Below, piece after piece: positions 54,435 through 63,916 of a DNA stretch of 64,000 nucleotides. The stretch covers positions 46,794 to 110,793 of the forward strand of contig JAOUKV010000008.1 in NCBI GenBank assembly GCA_029882355.1. The letters are read 5' to 3'. Below the pieces are notes generated by a model that had not been told where the DNA came from, made no database searches, and worked only from the letters and a program-made list of their open reading frames with translations. The translations under genes and the position numbers were made by a program. The DNA is from Gammaproteobacteria bacterium. Its GTDB lineage: Bacteria; Pseudomonadota; Gammaproteobacteria; SZUA-229. Every line of letters starts with the position of its first letter. The stretch's first letter is position 1.

Positions 54435-54941
54435 ATGCAGCTCAGAGAAATTGATAAAATTCGTTATAGCAAGCATCTCAAAGTAATATTTATCAGCATA
54501 GCATCAGCTCTTTTAATTATCGCGCCCGCGATTTCTGCATTATTTATTTCCCTTTTCAGCAATCCGGATACCTCCTATCTTTTTCACAATCTGGCAGGTG
54601 TAGTCATTGCAGCGGCAATAGTCGCTTTTGCACTAAACAAATTTCGTCATCATCCTTATATGCTAGAGGTGGTCTATGTCTGGGAATTAAAACAACAGTT
54701 AAATCGGATACATCGCAAACAACGCAAGATAGAAACCGCTATTGAAAACAATGATATTGATGCCATGATCATCATGAATTTTATGTATCAGGGTTCAAAA
54801 CAACTTTACGAGCTAGACGACAACACAATTACGATGGGGGATTTACTGAGAAAAATACAGGTTCATAATGAGCGTATGGAAGCAGCAGGATTAAGCTTAT
54901 CAACAGACTCATACAATCCTGCTATGTTAGATCGGTTTTAG
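54435..54941 (+). CDS. DUF3087 membrane protein
   Basis: 168 residues. The N-terminus MQLREIDKIRYSKHLKVIFI matches DUF3087. Two membrane helices lie at about 17-40 and 52-68, followed by a soluble helical tail (VWELKQQLNRIHRKQRKIETAIENNDIDAM). Function unknown. It converges on sdaA. Confidence 0.8.
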   Translation: MQLREIDKIRYSKHLKVIFISIASALLIIAPAISALFISLFSNPDTSYLFHNLAGVVIAAAIVAFALNKFRHHPYMLEVVYVWELKQQLNRIHRKQRKIETAIENNDIDAMIIMNFMYQGSKQLYELDDNTITMGDLLRKIQVHNERMEAAGLSLSTDSYNPAMLDRF

Positions 54942-54987
54942 GTTCCGTAGAAAAAGCATCGTTGATTGGACGTATATTTTACACATT

Positions 54988-55012
54988 TCTACGCGGGAGC
55001 GTGGCTACCAGA
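54988..55012. repeat. Degenerate palindromic repeat between DUF3087 and sdaA
   Basis: Sequence around 54990-55011 reads on the minus strand as TAGCCACGCTCCCGCGTAG, resembling the 26-bp palindrome found at 59422 and 61806 (core CCACGC...GCGTGG), with several changes. It could also act as a weak terminator for the convergent genes. Confidence 0.3.
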
Positions 55013-55015
55013 ACA

Positions 55016-56401
<1,386 letters not shown>

Positions 56402-56622
56402 ATGAGTCTCTAGCTACTTTAGGTCGAACACTCCATGTAACCTGGATTTGTTTTCATGGTTTAATACCACAAGTTTACGATTGTTATATAACTTTATTTT
56501 AGAATTATATTAATTTTTTATGCTAGCAGGGTATTAAATAGAAGGCCAGTTTTTTGGGGACCGGTAGATTCCAGCCTATCCCTTAGTTATGTAAGGGAGA
56601 TGGTATCTACAAGCCTTTATTA

Positions 56623-57489
56623 TTATTCAAGCGCCATTGCTGCCATTTTCATCGTGCTTTCAAAAGATTGTGCACCCGCAATAAATAAACCATTATGGCA
56701 AAACATAGCATCGTCAATACCGGTCACTTCCTGAAGCTCTGCATCGGATAAGCCAGCCCATGATTTAGGCAGCGATTTTCTGTCTTCAAATGATTTTAGT
56801 TCAACAGGTACTGTTTGAATTCTCCATTCGCCAGACTGAGATGGGTAAACCACATACAAAGCCTCTTCAGATAAGGCGTGAACCGTTCTTTTCCACGGGG
56901 TATATTTTTCTAATACAATCACTCTTGGATCTTCTGCATCCTCAATAGCTTTAGCCACAATTTCTTTAGCACTAATGCCACCGTTAGCCGATGCAATGAA
57001 TCGAGCTAAAACACGCGATGCAAAATCAACCGCTTCATCAAAACATTCATCAAAGTGACTATCTTCTTGCCATGTCGGGTTAAACATTGAAATAGTTTGG
57101 CTCAGGGTAATACCTTTAATAACACCTTCAACATGACCACAATCGATGGCATCAATCGTTGACACCAGACCTTTATCAACGGACTTTGCTACGTCCGGGT
57201 TACGCTGGCATATTTCAACGCCATATTTCTGCCAAATCAAACCAAACGACGAATAAGGAATACCATTTTCGCGCTCACCAGCACCACCACGTTGATGATG
57301 ATCAAAACGGTCAGTATCCGCGTCATAGACACCGCCGACATCAAGCACAATATCTGCCCTGGCGATAAGCTCTAAATCACGTGTGCGAATGAGCTTAAAA
57401 GACGGGAATATGCTCTTAAGTGCAGCGATACTGAAAACATCATCTGCATGAAAATTACCGTTGTGCGTTGCTATCGTTTTATCAGTCAT
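56623..57489 (-). CDS. MYG1-family (UPF0160) metal-dependent hydrolase/exonuclease
   Basis: 288 residues. The metal-binding motifs are HNGNFHADD (9-17) and DHH (63-65, in RFDHHQRGGAGERENGIPYSSFG), with HVEGV and a later GISAKEIV block. MYG1 proteins are DHH-type 3'-5' RNA exonucleases in eukaryotes; the role in bacteria is unclear. It stands alone, divergent from the HIT-protein gene. Confidence 0.9.
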   Translation of the reverse strand: MTDKTIATHNGNFHADDVFSIAALKSIFPSFKLIRTRDLELIARADIVLDVGGVYDADTDRFDHHQRGGAGERENGIPYSSFGLIWQKYGVEICQRNPDVAKSVDKGLVSTIDAIDCGHVEGVIKGITLSQTISMFNPTWQEDSHFDECFDEAVDFASRVLARFIASANGGISAKEIVAKAIEDAEDPRVIVLEKYTPWKRTVHALSEEALYVVYPSQSGEWRIQTVPVELKSFEDRKSLPKSWAGLSDAELQEVTGIDDAMFCHNGLFIAGAQSFESTMKMAAMALE

Positions 57490-57688
57490 TGGTTTTGTGT
57501 CACATTGGAAAGGGATAATAAGATTTTGGAAATATTGAAAAGCAAAATTTAGGGCGGAGTTTATACGATTTTGGGGCTCAGATTTCAGTATTCGCGAATA
57601 TTAGAAACAATTGTCTCTGTGTCGGGTTTTTTATATTGAGGTTACGGTACAATGCTCGGCATTTTTTTAATAGTAATAAGAAATCATT

Positions 57689-58195
57689 ATGAGCTCATCT
57701 CATCCAGAGAAAAACTGTTATTTCTGTAAAGTCGTCAATGGTGAAGCCGATCCATTTATATTCGAGAATCGATCATTCGTCAGTATATTCGACACTAATC
57801 CAGTAAATCCTGGTCACGCACTGATTATGCCAAAAAGGCATGTGGCTTCAATTTTTTGCTTGAGCAAATACGAACACGATGACTACTTTGATGCGATTTA
57901 TGGCGTCAAGGAGATTGTCGAATCAACCGATATGAAATCACTTTACGAGGAGATGCTGACAAGAGACTCTCTTAAAGACCGCCCCAGAGATCACATTGAA
58001 ACGGTTCTAGAATTACCGTTTCTGACAGACCAGCCCAATGCCTATACGCTCGGAAACAATGATGGCCGTGAAGCAGGACGAAGCATCGATCACCTGCATG
58101 TCATTATGTTACCCCGCTTTACTGGCGATGTAGAAAATCCCGGCGGCGGTATCCGAAATGTCATTCCTGCCCGAGCTCAGTACAAAAGATTGTAG
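57689..58195 (+). CDS. HIT-family nucleotide-binding protein with altered His triad
   Basis: 168 residues. The N-terminus has the zinc-type CYFCKVVNGE and NPGHALIMPKRH typical of HIT hydrolases. The active-site triad HxHxHxx reads HLHVIML (H135, H137, I139): the middle His, the nucleophile in HIT enzymes, is kept but the third is Ile. An insert of about 50 residues lies before it. It may still bind or cleave nucleotides. Confidence 0.85.
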   Translation: MSSSHPEKNCYFCKVVNGEADPFIFENRSFVSIFDTNPVNPGHALIMPKRHVASIFCLSKYEHDDYFDAIYGVKEIVESTDMKSLYEEMLTRDSLKDRPRDHIETVLELPFLTDQPNAYTLGNNDGREAGRSIDHLHVIMLPRFTGDVENPGGGIRNVIPARAQYKRL

Positions 58196-58249
58196 CGTAA
58201 CTTGGGTTTCATGGAGAATATTCTAGCGCTTGGCTGAGTTCTATCGCAC

Positions 58250-58504
58250 TTAACTATAAAAGGCTTCAACAACGCCTTTTAGCTTGATCATAAGCGGTTG
58301 TCCCCGACGGTCCAAGGCCTTAGGAGAAGCGACCTTTACCCAGCCTTCAGAGATGCAATATTCCTCGACATCGGTACGCTCTTTGCCGCTCAGCCGAATA
58401 CCAATGGTGTGCTCGAAAATTTCTGCATCGTGATATGGGCTACTGGGATCACCCGAAAGGCGATCCGGTAAAGCTGGTTTTGATTTAGTGTCGTTCATGT
58501 TCAT
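58250..58504 (-). CDS. DUF3297 small protein
   Basis: 84 residues. ALPDRLSGDPSSPYHDAEIFEHTIGIRLSGKERTDVEEYCISEGWVKVASPKALDRRGQPLMIKLKG matches the DUF3297 family through its length. Function unknown. ATG at 58498 is an alternative start. Confidence 0.88.
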   Translation of the reverse strand: MNMNDTKSKPALPDRLSGDPSSPYHDAEIFEHTIGIRLSGKERTDVEEYCISEGWVKVASPKALDRRGQPLMIKLKGVVEAFYS

Positions 58505-58571
58505 GACCTAGAGTAAATAAAAATACGTAATTGTAGACAATATATTGGCAGTGCTCAAGAATTGCAGTAGC

Positions 58572-58603
58572 GTAGGATGGACACAAAACCGTGCTCACCC
58601 TAC
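58572..58603. repeat. Imperfect inverted repeat, GTAGG...CCTAC type
   Basis: GTAGGATGGACAC and GTGCTCACCCTAC pair at 10 of 13 positions around a 6-nt centre. It shares its ends with the larger GTAGG palindromes at 61723 and 62494, so it may be a short member of the same group. Confidence 0.5.
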
Positions 58604-58642
58604 TTTGCTAAACGTTCCTATGGCGCTTATGTTGAGATAGCG

Positions 58643-59014
58643 TTATTTACGTTCAGGTGTAAAAATATCTCGAACAACATCTAGAAGCGTATGACTACTG
58701 AGATCTTTATACTCACTTGCATCAAAAAAACGCCCAAAACACGATGGACAGCTTTCAAACCAGATGTGATGCTGATGGGGATCAACCATGCGAATCATTG
58801 GCGTATCTGTGCAGGCGGGGCAATTGATTCGGTCAATGGTGTTGTGAGCAGCACCAATTTTTGAATCACCAATATCTACGGTCTTTGCTTGAGAGAGAAA
58901 TTTTTCGTCCTCAAGAATATCGAACCATAGTCCTTTACATGATACACAGCGATCAACTTCTCCGCCTTCCAACTTAACAACTTCCATTTCCGAATGACAC
59001 TTTGGGCATTTCAT
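58643..59014 (-). CDS. Zinc-ribbon protein (zf-TFIIB family)
   Basis: 123 residues from ATG 59014, which has AGGAG at 8 bp. Two zinc-ribbon units: CPKC and CVSC (MKCPKCHSEMEVVKLEGGEVDRCVSCKGLWFD), then CPAC and CPSC (INCPACTDTPMIRMVDPHQHHIWFESCPSCFGRFFD). The GVEVDRC..CxGxWFD pattern is that of small zf-TFIIB proteins of unknown role. Confidence 0.85.
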   Translation of the reverse strand: MKCPKCHSEMEVVKLEGGEVDRCVSCKGLWFDILEDEKFLSQAKTVDIGDSKIGAAHNTIDRINCPACTDTPMIRMVDPHQHHIWFESCPSCFGRFFDASEYKDLSSHTLLDVVRDIFTPERK

Positions 59015-59094
59015 AATTAACACTCCTATAAAAAATTAACTGAACTGATAACTTAATCTAAAACATGCGACCAATTACGCTTCGCTAATCATAC

Positions 59095-59376
59095 TTACCG
59101 CGTTGAGCCGGATTCTTTTAACCTTTTCACCAATTCTGGAACAATTCTTTTTCTAAGATTTAGCTCAATCAAAATCACAAAGAAAACAAATAAAACAGGG
59201 GAAACCATCATTAACAATGATTCATATTGCGTGTTATCTGCTTTCATAGCTTCAGCAAACATAAAAAGAACAGCTGCAAGCGCGAAACCAACTAGTGCAG
59301 AAATCGTTGCACTAACTTTAACAGCATTAAGCAAGGCTGTTGTAGACACATCACTCATAGGTCTAAGTAACTTCAT
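59095..59376 (-). CDS. Small two-helix membrane protein
   Basis: 93 residues. Two hydrophobic helices (about 22-43 and 55-72) are followed by a basic tail (ELNLRKRIVPELVKRLKESGSTR). No family recognised. ATG at residue 7 is an alternative start. Confidence 0.55.
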   Translation of the reverse strand: MKLLRPMSDVSTTALLNAVKVSATISALVGFALAAVLFMFAEAMKADNTQYESLLMMVSPVLFVFFVILIELNLRKRIVPELVKRLKESGSTR

Positions 59377-59421
59377 CAGTAATCCTCGTAATCATTTAAT
59401 GGTTCTGCCTGATTTATTACT

Positions 59422-59447
59422 CGTTACCATGCTTTGCGTGGGAATGC
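59422..59447. repeat. 26-bp palindromic repeat, copy A
   Basis: CGTTACCATGCTTTGCGTGG plus GAATGC. It agrees at 24 of 26 positions with the reverse complement of copy B at 61806-61831. The stem is partly lost here because of the two changes. Confidence 0.65.
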
Positions 59448-59485
59448 ATGTTTATGTTTATGTTTTAGTTCACCTTAATGCGTAG

Positions 59486-59511
59486 GTCCGATTAGCTTAA
59501 CGTAATCGGAC
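59486..59511. repeat. Inverted repeat, GATTA-type
   Basis: GTCCGATTA and TAATCGGAC form a perfect 9-bp stem around an 8-nt centre. The same design occurs at 59541-59566. Confidence 0.65.
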
Positions 59512-59540
59512 GAATGCTAATTTTGTAACGAGATAAATGC

Positions 59541-59566
59541 GTACGATTACGCTGAGCTAATCGTAC
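59541..59566. repeat. Inverted repeat, GATTA-type, second copy
   Basis: GTACGATTA and TAATCGTAC form a perfect 9-bp stem with an 8-nt centre. The flank CCTGCGGTGCTGAAA recurs in altered form at 61093-61107 (CCTACAGTGCTCAAA), after a remnant of the stem. Confidence 0.65.
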
Positions 59567-59587
59567 CTGCGGTGCTGAAAGATTTAT

Positions 59588-59655
59588 GGTGCAATGCCCT
59601 GTGGTTATTGTACCCTACAGTGTGTTATTTTTGTTGCAGCTTACTGCGTTGTTAT
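59588..59655. repeat. Partial copy of the 62.5-kb repeat
   Basis: Starts GGTGCAATGC and ends TTACTGCGTTGTTAT. It aligns with 62544-62612, sharing ACCCTAC, a T-rich block and the ending TTACTGnGTT. It lacks the left half of that element. Confidence 0.5.
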
Positions 59656-59678
59656 TACTATGAACCTTTTGGTCATAT

Positions 59679-60719
59679 TTACTGCAGTGACACACCATCG
59701 TCGCTTGAAACCACGCAGTTACGTCCAGCTTCCTTTGCTTGATACATTCTGCTATCTGCAGTTTTCTGTAATATTTCCAGCTCTTCGCCCTCATCCGGGC
59801 ACATGGATATTCCAGCACTTATTGTAATGGAGATGCTAACACTAACATCGTCATAAAGGCATGGACTGCGACTAATCTTAAGTCTCAACTCCTCTACAGC
59901 AATCTCGACACCCTGCGCACTATCAGCGGTAATTAGAAGACAAAACTCTTCACCCCCAATACGAAATCCCCAATCACTTTTTCTTAAGTTTTCTTTAATA
60001 ACTGAAGCCGCATGTGCCAGTACTGCATCACCAGCATCATGCCCCCATGTATCATTCACCTGTTTAAAATGATCGAGGTCTATTACGACAACACCCACAA
60101 CCTGATTATTTCGAGATGCAGCCACAGCAAGATGCTCAAAAGTTATATGTAACATTCTTCGATTATAGAGCCCCGTCAGTTCATCGGAGGTAGCCATCTC
60201 ATGTAGCATGACTGCCGTCTTTTCACGATTTCTCTCGTATAGGTGCAAAGCACCCCAAATAATACTCATGCAAATGATACTGTCCGACATATAAAGGAAA
60301 CCATAAATCTGAGTATCGTGCGAAAAACGATAGCTATAAGCAACAAACGCGATCAGTGAGCTAGCTAACGTGACAAAAAATCCAGCCCACTTACCTAAGA
60401 GTATGTATGCAAGCACTGGAATAGTAAAAATCCAGATAAAAACTTTTGCTGGTGTTTCCTCATGAGACATAGCCATCAACATGAGCGACAGAAAGGGAAG
60501 CACTACAGCAAGTGCCAATCCAAAAGAATACCTCCCCCGCAATATCACTACGAGAAGCAACCCATAATACACCGTCAGCACTAACTCCATGTATGCAAGG
60601 ATGCGCACACCCTGAGCAAGCTCAGCAGAGCTGTGCCAGAACCCCACAATAATAACTAACAGCAAAAAGCCTAACAACAAAGGGCGTCGGAACGACCTAT
60701 TAAGATTATCAGTACTCAT
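59679..60719 (-). CDS. Membrane-bound GGDEF diguanylate cyclase
   Basis: 346 residues from ATG 60719. Five to six membrane helices cover residues about 12-160 (MASE-like sensor without a recognised family). The GGDEF domain (about 175-340) has its active site as GGEEF (255-259) and an RxxD inhibitory site (RKSD, 246-249) five residues before it, so it should make cyclic di-GMP under product control. Its 3' end runs into a partial repeat copy only slightly (59679 onwards is coding). It stands alone. Confidence 0.92.
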   Translation of the reverse strand: MSTDNLNRSFRRPLLLGFLLLVIIVGFWHSSAELAQGVRILAYMELVLTVYYGLLLVVILRGRYSFGLALAVVLPFLSLMLMAMSHEETPAKVFIWIFTIPVLAYILLGKWAGFFVTLASSLIAFVAYSYRFSHDTQIYGFLYMSDSIICMSIIWGALHLYERNREKTAVMLHEMATSDELTGLYNRRMLHITFEHLAVAASRNNQVVGVVVIDLDHFKQVNDTWGHDAGDAVLAHAASVIKENLRKSDWGFRIGGEEFCLLITADSAQGVEIAVEELRLKISRSPCLYDDVSVSISITISAGISMCPDEGEELEILQKTADSRMYQAKEAGRNCVVSSDDGVSLQ

Positions 60720-60933
60720 TCTCTCACCCTGCATATGAATGGGTTTATTATTATCACAAACATTTCCTGAAAATTTTTCTAGATTACATTTTCCGAGTGC
60801 AGCAGTGAAAATATAATCTATTTTTTAATGTGAGCAATTAATACTGCAACATCTTTATGAAGATTTACTTTTCAGCTAAAGCTAAGCCAGAAATAATGAG
60901 CTTAAAGCTCGAATTTAGCAAGATGGAGTCCTT

Positions 60934-61083
60934 ATGGCAAATCTTAAAAAGAGTAAAATGATCATCAATGTCGGTGTTGATGTCGGCAAACACACACTGG
61001 GCATCTGTATACAAGAAAAACAATTATTCCACTATCAGGTCGTACGCCTGGTGATGAAAGTCACGGTGCTTAGGTCAGATTAG
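60934..61083 (+). pseudogene. IS110-family transposase remnant
   Basis: A 49-residue frame begins MANLKKSKMIINVGVDVGKH and continues TLGICIQEKQLFHYQV, the N-terminal DEDD-type motif of IS110/IS1111 transposases, with ATG 60934 behind a GGAG. After about residue 40 the resemblance stops and a TAG ends the frame at 61083, where a GATTAGCG repeat begins. A full enzyme has 300-400 residues. The gene-free stretch 60735-61195 holds only this remnant and repeat pieces. Confidence 0.6.
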
Positions 61084-61107
61084 CGTAGCGTACCTACAGT
61101 GCTCAAA
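61066..61107. repeat. Partial copy of the GATTA-type repeat
   Basis: Contains CAGATTAGCGTAGCG, then TACCTACAGTGCTCAAA, matching the right half and flank of the repeat at 59541-59580. The left arm does not pair, so the element is eroded. It marks the end of the transposase remnant. Confidence 0.45.
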
Positions 61108-61195
61108 AAAGTGGCAATAACTGCGTGCTTTAGAAAGTTTATTGGCAAGTTAAATACGATGGTAAAGAATAAAACAGAATGGGTTTAATGATTAT

Positions 61196-61711
61196 TTATT
61201 GAGGGGGTTGACGCCACAGTCGCTTGTTATGCCGTATCTCGTTAATAAGATCATTTAGTTCATTAGCATTAGTTACTGTAACAAAATGCTTACCATCTAA
61301 GTCCTTAACAATAAAAGGCTTAGCTACTTTAGGAAACTGCCAAATCATTTTTAGCAGTTGCGGTATTATTTTAATTTCAGGGCAATTATTTGGAAGCTCT
61401 GGCCTCGATGTAAATAGATACTTCCAGTTTCTCTTAATGCATCGAATTAAACATATATAACGCGGATAATCTAAGAAAATAATAACATCTGATGATTGGC
61501 GCACAATCGAAGAAACGCCTTCAATTACCCACTGTGATTTGTCAACCAACCCCTGCTCAAGTTGCTTTCTTTTATCAGATGGCGTTTTCTTCCAATTTTG
61601 CATCCAAACAATTTTATCTAACCCGTAGACATCTAATTTAAGAAAATCTCCTAGCTCTTTAGCTAAAGTTGTTTTACCGCTGCCTGCATTTCCAGTTATG
61701 TGTATTCTCAT
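61196..61711 (-). CDS. P-loop kinase-like protein (FlaR/topology-modulation type)
   Basis: 171 residues. Walker A is GNAGSGKTT (7-15), followed by KLDVYGLDKIVWMQNWKKTPSDKR and WVIEGVSSIVRQSSDVIIFLDYPRYICLIRCIKRNW, the pattern of small adenylate-kinase-related proteins annotated as FlaR or topology modulation protein. The substrate is unknown. Its last 12 residues (RHNKRLWRQPPQ) are encoded by a GCATAACAAGCG stretch resembling the start of an integron attC site, which suggests it came as a cassette. Confidence 0.8.
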   Translation of the reverse strand: MRIHITGNAGSGKTTLAKELGDFLKLDVYGLDKIVWMQNWKKTPSDKRKQLEQGLVDKSQWVIEGVSSIVRQSSDVIIFLDYPRYICLIRCIKRNWKYLFTSRPELPNNCPEIKIIPQLLKMIWQFPKVAKPFIVKDLDGKHFVTVTNANELNDLINEIRHNKRLWRQPPQ

Positions 61712-61722
61712 AGATTAGTATC

Positions 61723-61799
61723 GTAGGTTGGGTGAGTTTGCGAACCCCAATGCTTTACGTGCCAGAATCTGTTGGGGTTCGTGCCTCACCCCAACCTAC
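61723..61799. repeat. 77-bp palindromic element, GTAGGTTGGG type
   Basis: GTAGGTTGGGTGAG pairs with CTCACCCCAACCTAC (one bulge), and inside it CGAACCCCAA pairs with TTGGGGTTCG around a 21-nt loop. It stands just before the P-loop gene and is a strong hairpin on both strands. Confidence 0.75.
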
Positions 61800-61805
61800 C
61801 GTGCT

Positions 61806-61831
61806 GCATTCCCACGCAAAGCGTGGGAACG
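61806..61831. repeat. 26-bp palindromic repeat, copy B
   Basis: TTCCCACGC and GCGTGGGAA form a perfect 9-bp stem with an AAA loop (61809-61829). It matches copy A at 59422 in reverse orientation (24 of 26). Short stems of this kind recall REP elements spread by RAYT transposases; no RAYT gene is in the window. Confidence 0.7.
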
Positions 61832-61842
61832 ATAAAAAATAA

Positions 61843-62388
61843 TTAAGTCTTGTGTCCCCTTATTTTCTCTAAAAATTCCTCCCGTTGAACCTTGCCCCAA
61901 AATGTTTCATTCTTCTCAAAAGTAACTTTAATAATGTCCAGGCTAATGCCCTTAAGATATGTTCTAACAAGACAAGGAATTGTTAGCCAAACCAAAAATA
62001 ACAGAGCATTAAGTAATGGATGATAAGGTTCAAGGAAATACAGAATAAGAAAAAGAAAAAAGCTATGACCCAACAAATTATAAACCCAATGTATAATAAC
62101 TTTAGATAATGTTGTTTTTGTATAATAAATGCAATCCTCATCAGGGCCAACGATCAAGGTATAGTTTACGGTCAATTTTTCAGTCCAATAATGGTATAAC
62201 AATGCTAAAACCACAGGTGTTATCTCGATTGCCAGATGCCATGAAGGGTTATAATTAACAAAACACCAATCCGATAATGACAGTCCAGTCGTAACACTAA
62301 GTACCATAGGAACAAAATACAAAGGATCAATGATGTCTAAAGAAAACATCTCTTTATAGGAAGGTTTATAGTTCTGAATTATCTGCAT
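61843..62388 (-). CDS. Membrane protein of unknown function
   Basis: 181 residues with four likely hydrophobic segments (about 24-42, 50-66, 100-118, 124-143) and a basic C-terminus. The YTLIVGPDEDCIYYTKTTLSKVI segment lies between them, on a soluble loop. No family recognised. It is on the minus strand like its neighbours and separated from them by palindromic repeats, which fits a mosaic of transferred genes. Confidence 0.55.
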   Translation of the reverse strand: MQIIQNYKPSYKEMFSLDIIDPLYFVPMVLSVTTGLSLSDWCFVNYNPSWHLAIEITPVVLALLYHYWTEKLTVNYTLIVGPDEDCIYYTKTTLSKVIIHWVYNLLGHSFFLFLILYFLEPYHPLLNALLFLVWLTIPCLVRTYLKGISLDIIKVTFEKNETFWGKVQREEFLEKIRGHKT

Positions 62389-62493
62389 ATTGGCCGTTTT
62401 AATTTTTTGAGCAGGATGCCTGCTTGCTGAAAACCCGTTTAATGGTCAAAAATTCCTCACTCTACTAACTCACTTAATAAAATAAATAGTGTC

Positions 62494-62575
62494 GTAGGGT
62501 GGGCAAGTTTTTTTTGCCCACGCGCATACCATTTTATTCATTCGGTGCAATGCGCTACGCTTATTGACACCCTAC
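62494..62575. repeat. 82-bp palindromic element, GTAGGGTGGGC type
   Basis: GTAGGGTG pairs with CACCCTAC at the outer ends, and TGGGCAA pairs with TTGCCCA in an inner hairpin with a T-run loop. Its right part and flank (62544-62612) recur at 59588-59655. Confidence 0.7.
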
Positions 62576-62649
62576 GTGGGGGTGTTTTTTTATTGCACGT
62601 TACTGTGTTATTCATAGCACAAACGAACACCGCGGAAGGCAAGTACCTC

Positions 62650-63228
62650 TCAACCGCCATTGTTAGCTTCTTTTCTAGCACTCAAATTATATAGTATATG
62701 TATAACTACTATAGATAATAAACCAATAAAAAATGTAAACAGCTTTAACACTGCCGAGCTTGAATAAAATATTGCCAACCAGCCAGGAAATTCTTCAGGG
62801 TTATAAACCATTTGAAGTAGAAATATATTTTCCGCTAAATCAAAAAATGAGGAGAGCGGGAATAGTATTGAAACAGCAATAAGCTTCCTCTTCCATTTAG
62901 TTATTCTTATTCGCCTGGATAGGTAAAGTGACAGCATGGTGAAAAATACAGCTGTCGATATCATTATTCCGGCATCTAAGTACTGGATTAATGTGTAATC
63001 TGACAGTGTGTTTTTATCTATTAATACAGAAAAATCTGATTTTAATAACTCAGCACTAAATCTAGTTTGGCCCTCAATAAGAGGAACGGGATACCCTGTA
63101 TTTTCATACATAATCCCCAAATAAATATTAAAGAAGATAAATGCAATAAAGCTAATAACTAGCACTAAAGTGAATTTACTTTTGGGATATTGTTCAGCAA
63201 AGATTTCTATTTTTCTTAGTGAAAACAT
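62650..63228 (-). CDS. Membrane protein of unknown function
   Basis: 192 residues from ATG 63228, which has AAAGGA at 6 bp. Four hydrophobic helices (about 18-38, 83-104, 116-134, 155-180) and a 40-residue loop after the first (YENTGYPVPLIEGQTRFSAELL). No family recognised. The gene is flanked upstream by an attC-like sequence (63253-63336). Confidence 0.6.
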   Translation of the reverse strand: MFSLRKIEIFAEQYPKSKFTLVLVISFIAFIFFNIYLGIMYENTGYPVPLIEGQTRFSAELLKSDFSVLIDKNTLSDYTLIQYLDAGIMISTAVFFTMLSLYLSRRIRITKWKRKLIAVSILFPLSSFFDLAENIFLLQMVYNPEEFPGWLAIFYSSSAVLKLFTFFIGLLSIVVIHILYNLSARKEANNGG

Positions 63229-63252
63229 ATTCCGTCCTTTACCTATTTTTTC

Positions 63253-63336
63253 AGCCAACGTTAGAGTTGTGGGGCGGGCCGTTTTTTGGCCCGAACCAAG
63301 TGAGCGGAGCAAACAGTCACGAACGACTTGTTAAGC
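63253..63336 (-). other. attC-like sequence b
   Basis: On the minus strand it begins GCTTAAC (63330-63336; fits the RYYYAAC core) and ends GTTGGCT (63253-63259; one base off GTTRRRY), 84 bp apart, with a hairpin GGGCC...GGCCC inside. The stop codon of the oxidoreductase gene lies in the first core, as in integron cassettes. The arms beyond the cores pair poorly, which is why confidence is low. Confidence 0.35.
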
Positions 63337-63909
63337 ATTTGCGCCCATTCTTTCAACCATACGAATCCATTGACCCCTCACTTCTGACTGTGAATTTCTA
63401 ACAATGGCTATTTCTGTTATTGTTTTTACTTTAATACCACAAAAGCCAAGGATTGTTCGTTTCATTTCATTATGCCCTGGTCTGCGATAAATCCATCGGT
63501 AATACCAAGACGGGGTATCCATAGTTACAATTAGGTGAGCAGTTCGTCCCGACAATAATTTATCCCAAAATGAAGAGTTATCACGATATTTGAAAGCGAA
63601 GCCAGGCAAGAATGCTCGGTCAAAAAAACCTTTCATCAATGCTGGCATCGTACCCCACCAATTCGGGTATATGAATACTAGGTGATTTGACCATTGCATG
63701 AGTTCTTGGGCATTAACTAGGTCTGGTTCCAGTTCTTGTATTTTGCTGTAGCCTTTCCAAAGTACTGGATCAAATTTCAATTCACCAAGATTTATTGTAT
63801 GAACCTCGTTGCCTGAATCTTTTGCACCTTCAATATAGGCTTTAGCAAGAGCACCACAAAAACTCTCTTCATCAGGGTGCCCAAGGATAACGAGAATTTT
63901 CTTTTCCAT
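63331..63909 (-). CDS. NAD(P)H-dependent oxidoreductase, flavodoxin-like fold
   Basis: 192 residues of the NQO/KefF/YwrO-type quinone-reductase family. LVILGHPDEESFCGALAKAYIEGAKDSG is the FMN-binding start, and LVFIYPNWWGTMPALMKGFFDRAFLPGFAF is the family hallmark. It would reduce quinones or similar compounds with FMN. An attC-like site lies on either side (63253-63336 and 63917-63998), so it may be a gene cassette. Confidence 0.9.
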   Translation of the reverse strand: MEKKILVILGHPDEESFCGALAKAYIEGAKDSGNEVHTINLGELKFDPVLWKGYSKIQELEPDLVNAQELMQWSNHLVFIYPNWWGTMPALMKGFFDRAFLPGFAFKYRDNSSFWDKLLSGRTAHLIVTMDTPSWYYRWIYRRPGHNEMKRTILGFCGIKVKTITEIAIVRNSQSEVRGQWIRMVERMGANA

Positions 63910-63916
63910 TTTTTAT

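Noticed and set aside
56588..56607. Short inverted repeat TCCCTTA...TAAGGGA as a terminator
   Set aside because: The stem is only 7 bp and no T-run follows on either strand.
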